Source: Burkholderiaceae bacterium
GTDB taxonomy: Bacteria > Pseudomonadota > Gammaproteobacteria > Burkholderiales > Burkholderiaceae
NCBI GenBank assembly: GCA_947457745.1
Contig: CANGWT010000075.1
Location: 1-7,588 of the forward strand
Reading direction: 5' to 3'
DNA length: 7,588 nucleotides
Shown: in pieces, positions 5,956 to 7,588 of the stretch
How the letters are laid out: each line of letters begins with the position of its first letter
How positions within the stretch are numbered: position 1 is the first letter of the stretch
Made by a program: the position numbers and the translations under genes
Notes under the pieces: model-generated
What the model saw: only the letters and a program-made list of their open reading frames with translations
What the model was told of the DNA's origin: nothing
Databases searched by the model: none

Positions 5956-6984
5956 TTACTTTACTGCCATTAATGCTTCGGCAGCATTGAGCATCTGGAC
6001 TGAATAACCCCACTCGTTGTCATACCAAGCCAGCACTTTGACCAACTTACCATCGGCAGATACGCGAGTCTGAGACGCATCGTAGATACTTGGGCGTGGG
6101 TCGTGATTAAAGTCGATTGAAACTAAAGGTAGGGTATTAAAGCCCAAAATCCCTTTTAACTCGCCCTCACTTGCTGTTTTGAGGATAGAGTTCACCTCAT
6201 CAACGCTAGTGGCGCGGCTGGCAGCAAAGGTTAGATCCACAACAGAAACGTTGATCACAGGCACGCGCATCGCAAAACCGTCAAAGCGCCCTGCCAATGC
6301 CGGCAATACCAAACCAACCGCTTTTGCAGCACCCGTCTTAGTCGGAATCATGCTGGTCACAGCGGAGCGTGCACGACGCATATCCTTGTGATACACATCC
6401 GTCAAAACCTGATCATTTGTAAATGCATGAATCGTGGTCATCAAGCCAGATTCGATACCAATCTTTTCTAGCAATGGCTTAACTAATGGGGCTAAGCAGT
6501 TAGTCGTGCAGCTTGCATTAGAAACCACTACATCGCTTGGCTTGAGAACTTGTTGATTTACTCCGTAAACAATGGTGGCATCCACATCTTTTTCACCTGG
6601 GGCAGAGATCAATACCTTCTTTGCGCCCTGAGAGATATGCACCATAGCTTTCTCTTTAGAGGTGAATTTACCTGAGCACTCGAGCACCAAGTCCACACCC
6701 AATGCACCCCAAGGGGTTTCTAAGGGATTGCGGGTTGAGAACATCTTGATACGATCGCCATTGACCACCATGCAATCGCCATCTATTTTTACTTCAGCGG
6801 GAAAACGACCGTGCGCAGAATCATATTGGGTCAGGTGTGCATTGATATCGATATCACCCATCGCATTAATTGCGACGATTTGGATATCACGCCTTGGTTT
6901 ACCGTTGACTTGATCTTCATACAAAGCACGTAAGACCATACGACCAATACGACCATAACCGTTAATTGCGACACGAATTGTCAT
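5956..6984 (-). CDS. gap: Type I glyceraldehyde-3-phosphate dehydrogenase
   Basis: Complete 342-residue GAPDH, which interconverts glyceraldehyde 3-phosphate and 1,3-bisphosphoglycerate using a nicotinamide cofactor, in cytoplasmic glycolysis and gluconeogenesis. The Rossmann motif INGYGRIGR lies at residues 7-15. The active-site SNASCTTNC gives catalytic Cys159, with His186 in TTIHAFTND as the base. MRRARSAVTSMIPTKTGAA and WYDNEWGYS are further signatures. The residue after Asn40, normally the Asp that selects NAD, is Ala41 (codon at 6864-6862), so cofactor preference should not be assumed. Erythrose-4-phosphate dehydrogenase (Epd) is a relative, but the TNDQVLTDVYHKD region is GAPDH-like. 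AAGGG (6992-6996 on the plus strand as CCCTT) lies 7 bases before the ATG, a strong ribosome site. It follows the transketolase gene by 40 bases and is closed by the hairpin at 5888-5914. Confidence 0.97.
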   Translation of the reverse strand: MTIRVAINGYGRIGRMVLRALYEDQVNGKPRRDIQIVAINAMGDIDINAHLTQYDSAHGRFPAEVKIDGDCMVVNGDRIKMFSTRNPLETPWGALGVDLVLECSGKFTSKEKAMVHISQGAKKVLISAPGEKDVDATIVYGVNQQVLKPSDVVVSNASCTTNCLAPLVKPLLEKIGIESGLMTTIHAFTNDQVLTDVYHKDMRRARSAVTSMIPTKTGAAKAVGLVLPALAGRFDGFAMRVPVINVSVVDLTFAASRATSVDEVNSILKTASEGELKGILGFNTLPLVSIDFNHDPRPSIYDASQTRVSADGKLVKVLAWYDNEWGYSVQMLNAAEALMAVK

Positions 6985-7024
6985 TATATTTCCCTTACTA
7001 ATATTAAATTCTTAAACAGATAAA

Positions 7025-7588
7025 TTATTTTTTCTTGGCAATACATTGCTTCACTGTTTTAGCAATCTCATCCACAGTTAAGCCAAAATATTCATAGAGC
7101 ACAGGCGCTGGAGCAGATTCACCAAAGGTATCAACACCATGCACTGCTGCACAACCATACTTCCACCAGAAATCACTCACGCCTGCTTCAACAGCAATGC
7201 GCGGAATATCCGCAGGTAAAACTTTTGCTTTGTAAGCAGCGTCTTGTTGATCGAATACTGTGGTTGATGGAATCGAGACCACACGAATACCAAAGCCTTC
7301 GCCATCTAAACGCTCTGCTGTTTGTAATGCCAAGGCAATTTCAGATCCGGTAGCAATAATCACTGCATTGATTTTGGATTTCTTGGGATCACGTAAAACA
7401 TATCCACCGCGTGCAATATCTTTTACTTGCTGGCTATTGCGTGACACAAATGGGCAGTTTTGACGACTGAAGATCAAGGCGCTTGGACCATTCTTACGTT
7501 CAATCGCAGCACCCCAGGCAACTGCACTTTCGGTAGTATCACATGGACGCCAGACCATTAAATTCGGAATGAGGCGCAAGCTTGCAAC
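7025..7588 (-). CDS. tkt: Transketolase, C-terminal part (cut by right window edge)
   Basis: The last 187 residues of a transketolase of about 660; the frame is open to the window edge, beginning VASLRLIPNLMVWRPCDTTE. This is the end of the pyrimidine-binding domain plus the C-terminal domain. Landmarks shared with E. coli TktA are the WRPCD stretch, SRQN, IARGGYVL, ATGSE, VVSIPST, FDQQDAAY, VAVEAG and DTFGESAPA. In the family, this thiamine-diphosphate enzyme moves two-carbon units between sugar phosphates in the non-oxidative pentose phosphate pathway. The cofactor-binding N-terminal part lies outside the window, so catalytic completeness cannot be judged. An in-frame TTG at 7579 is internal, not a start. 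It precedes gap by 40 bases on the same strand with no terminator between, so the two are probably co-transcribed. Confidence 0.95.
   Translation of the reverse strand, partial: VASLRLIPNLMVWRPCDTTESAVAWGAAIERKNGPSALIFSRQNCPFVSRNSQQVKDIARGGYVLRDPKKSKINAVIIATGSEIALALQTAERLDGEGFGIRVVSIPSTTVFDQQDAAYKAKVLPADIPRIAVEAGVSDFWWKYGCAAVHGVDTFGESAPAPVLYEYFGLTVDEIAKTVKQCIAKKK

Noticed and set aside
6985..7024. Terminator or separate promoter between tkt and gap
   Set aside because: The 40-base gap is AT-rich but shows no hairpin and no convincing -35/-10 pair.
7066..7080. DnaA-box-like TCATCCACA
   Set aside because: A single near-match inside transketolase coding sequence with no cluster, AT-rich element or origin-linked genes.

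Overview
The window looks like an ordinary chromosomal segment of a betaproteobacterium of order Burkholderiales with moderate GC, most likely Polynucleobacter or a close relative. This rests on protein sequence character (Fur, GAPDH, LeuRS and transketolase of beta type), the moderate base composition, and the order leuS-lptE-holA downstream of dapB and a bamE/omlA gene that diverges from fur. I see no mobile element, CRISPR array, tRNA or rRNA gene, or phage gene. No stretch longer than about 100 bases lacks a gene or regulatory region.

Layout from right to left. At the right edge lies the 3' end of a transketolase gene (7025-7588, minus, cut by the window), followed after 40 bases by gap (glyceraldehyde-3-phosphate dehydrogenase, 5956-6984, minus). 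These two sugar-phosphate genes are probably one transcript. It ends at a symmetric hairpin (5888-5914) that has A and T runs on its two sides and also serves the convergent fur gene (5418-5876, plus). Divergent from fur is a minus-strand series: bamE (4757-5341), dapB (3863-4666), leuS (1126-3798), lptE (566-1093) and the 5' part of holA (1-546, cut by the left edge). The gaps in this series are 90, 64, 32 and 19 bases. The last three genes are very probably co-transcribed. A possible weak terminator between bamE and dapB (4714-4744) may partly separate bamE from the rest.

Functionally the minus-strand series is a mixed housekeeping cluster. BamE (outer-membrane protein assembly) and LptE (lipopolysaccharide export) are outer-membrane lipoproteins. 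DapB makes the lysine/diaminopimelate precursor of peptidoglycan. LeuRS charges tRNA-Leu, and HolA is the clamp-loader delta subunit of DNA polymerase III. Fur is the iron-responsive repressor, and its start lies within about 80 bases of the bamE start, so their promoters must overlap.

I found no previously undescribed system here. The points most worth a second look are: an Asn-Ala in place of Asn-Asp at the NAD-selectivity position of GAPDH; a LeuRS that lost all three zinc cysteines of its ZN1 module but has four cysteines in another insert; the compressed fur/bamE divergent start region with two competing start codons on each strand; and an unusual holA initiation region with a seven-codon mini-ORF.
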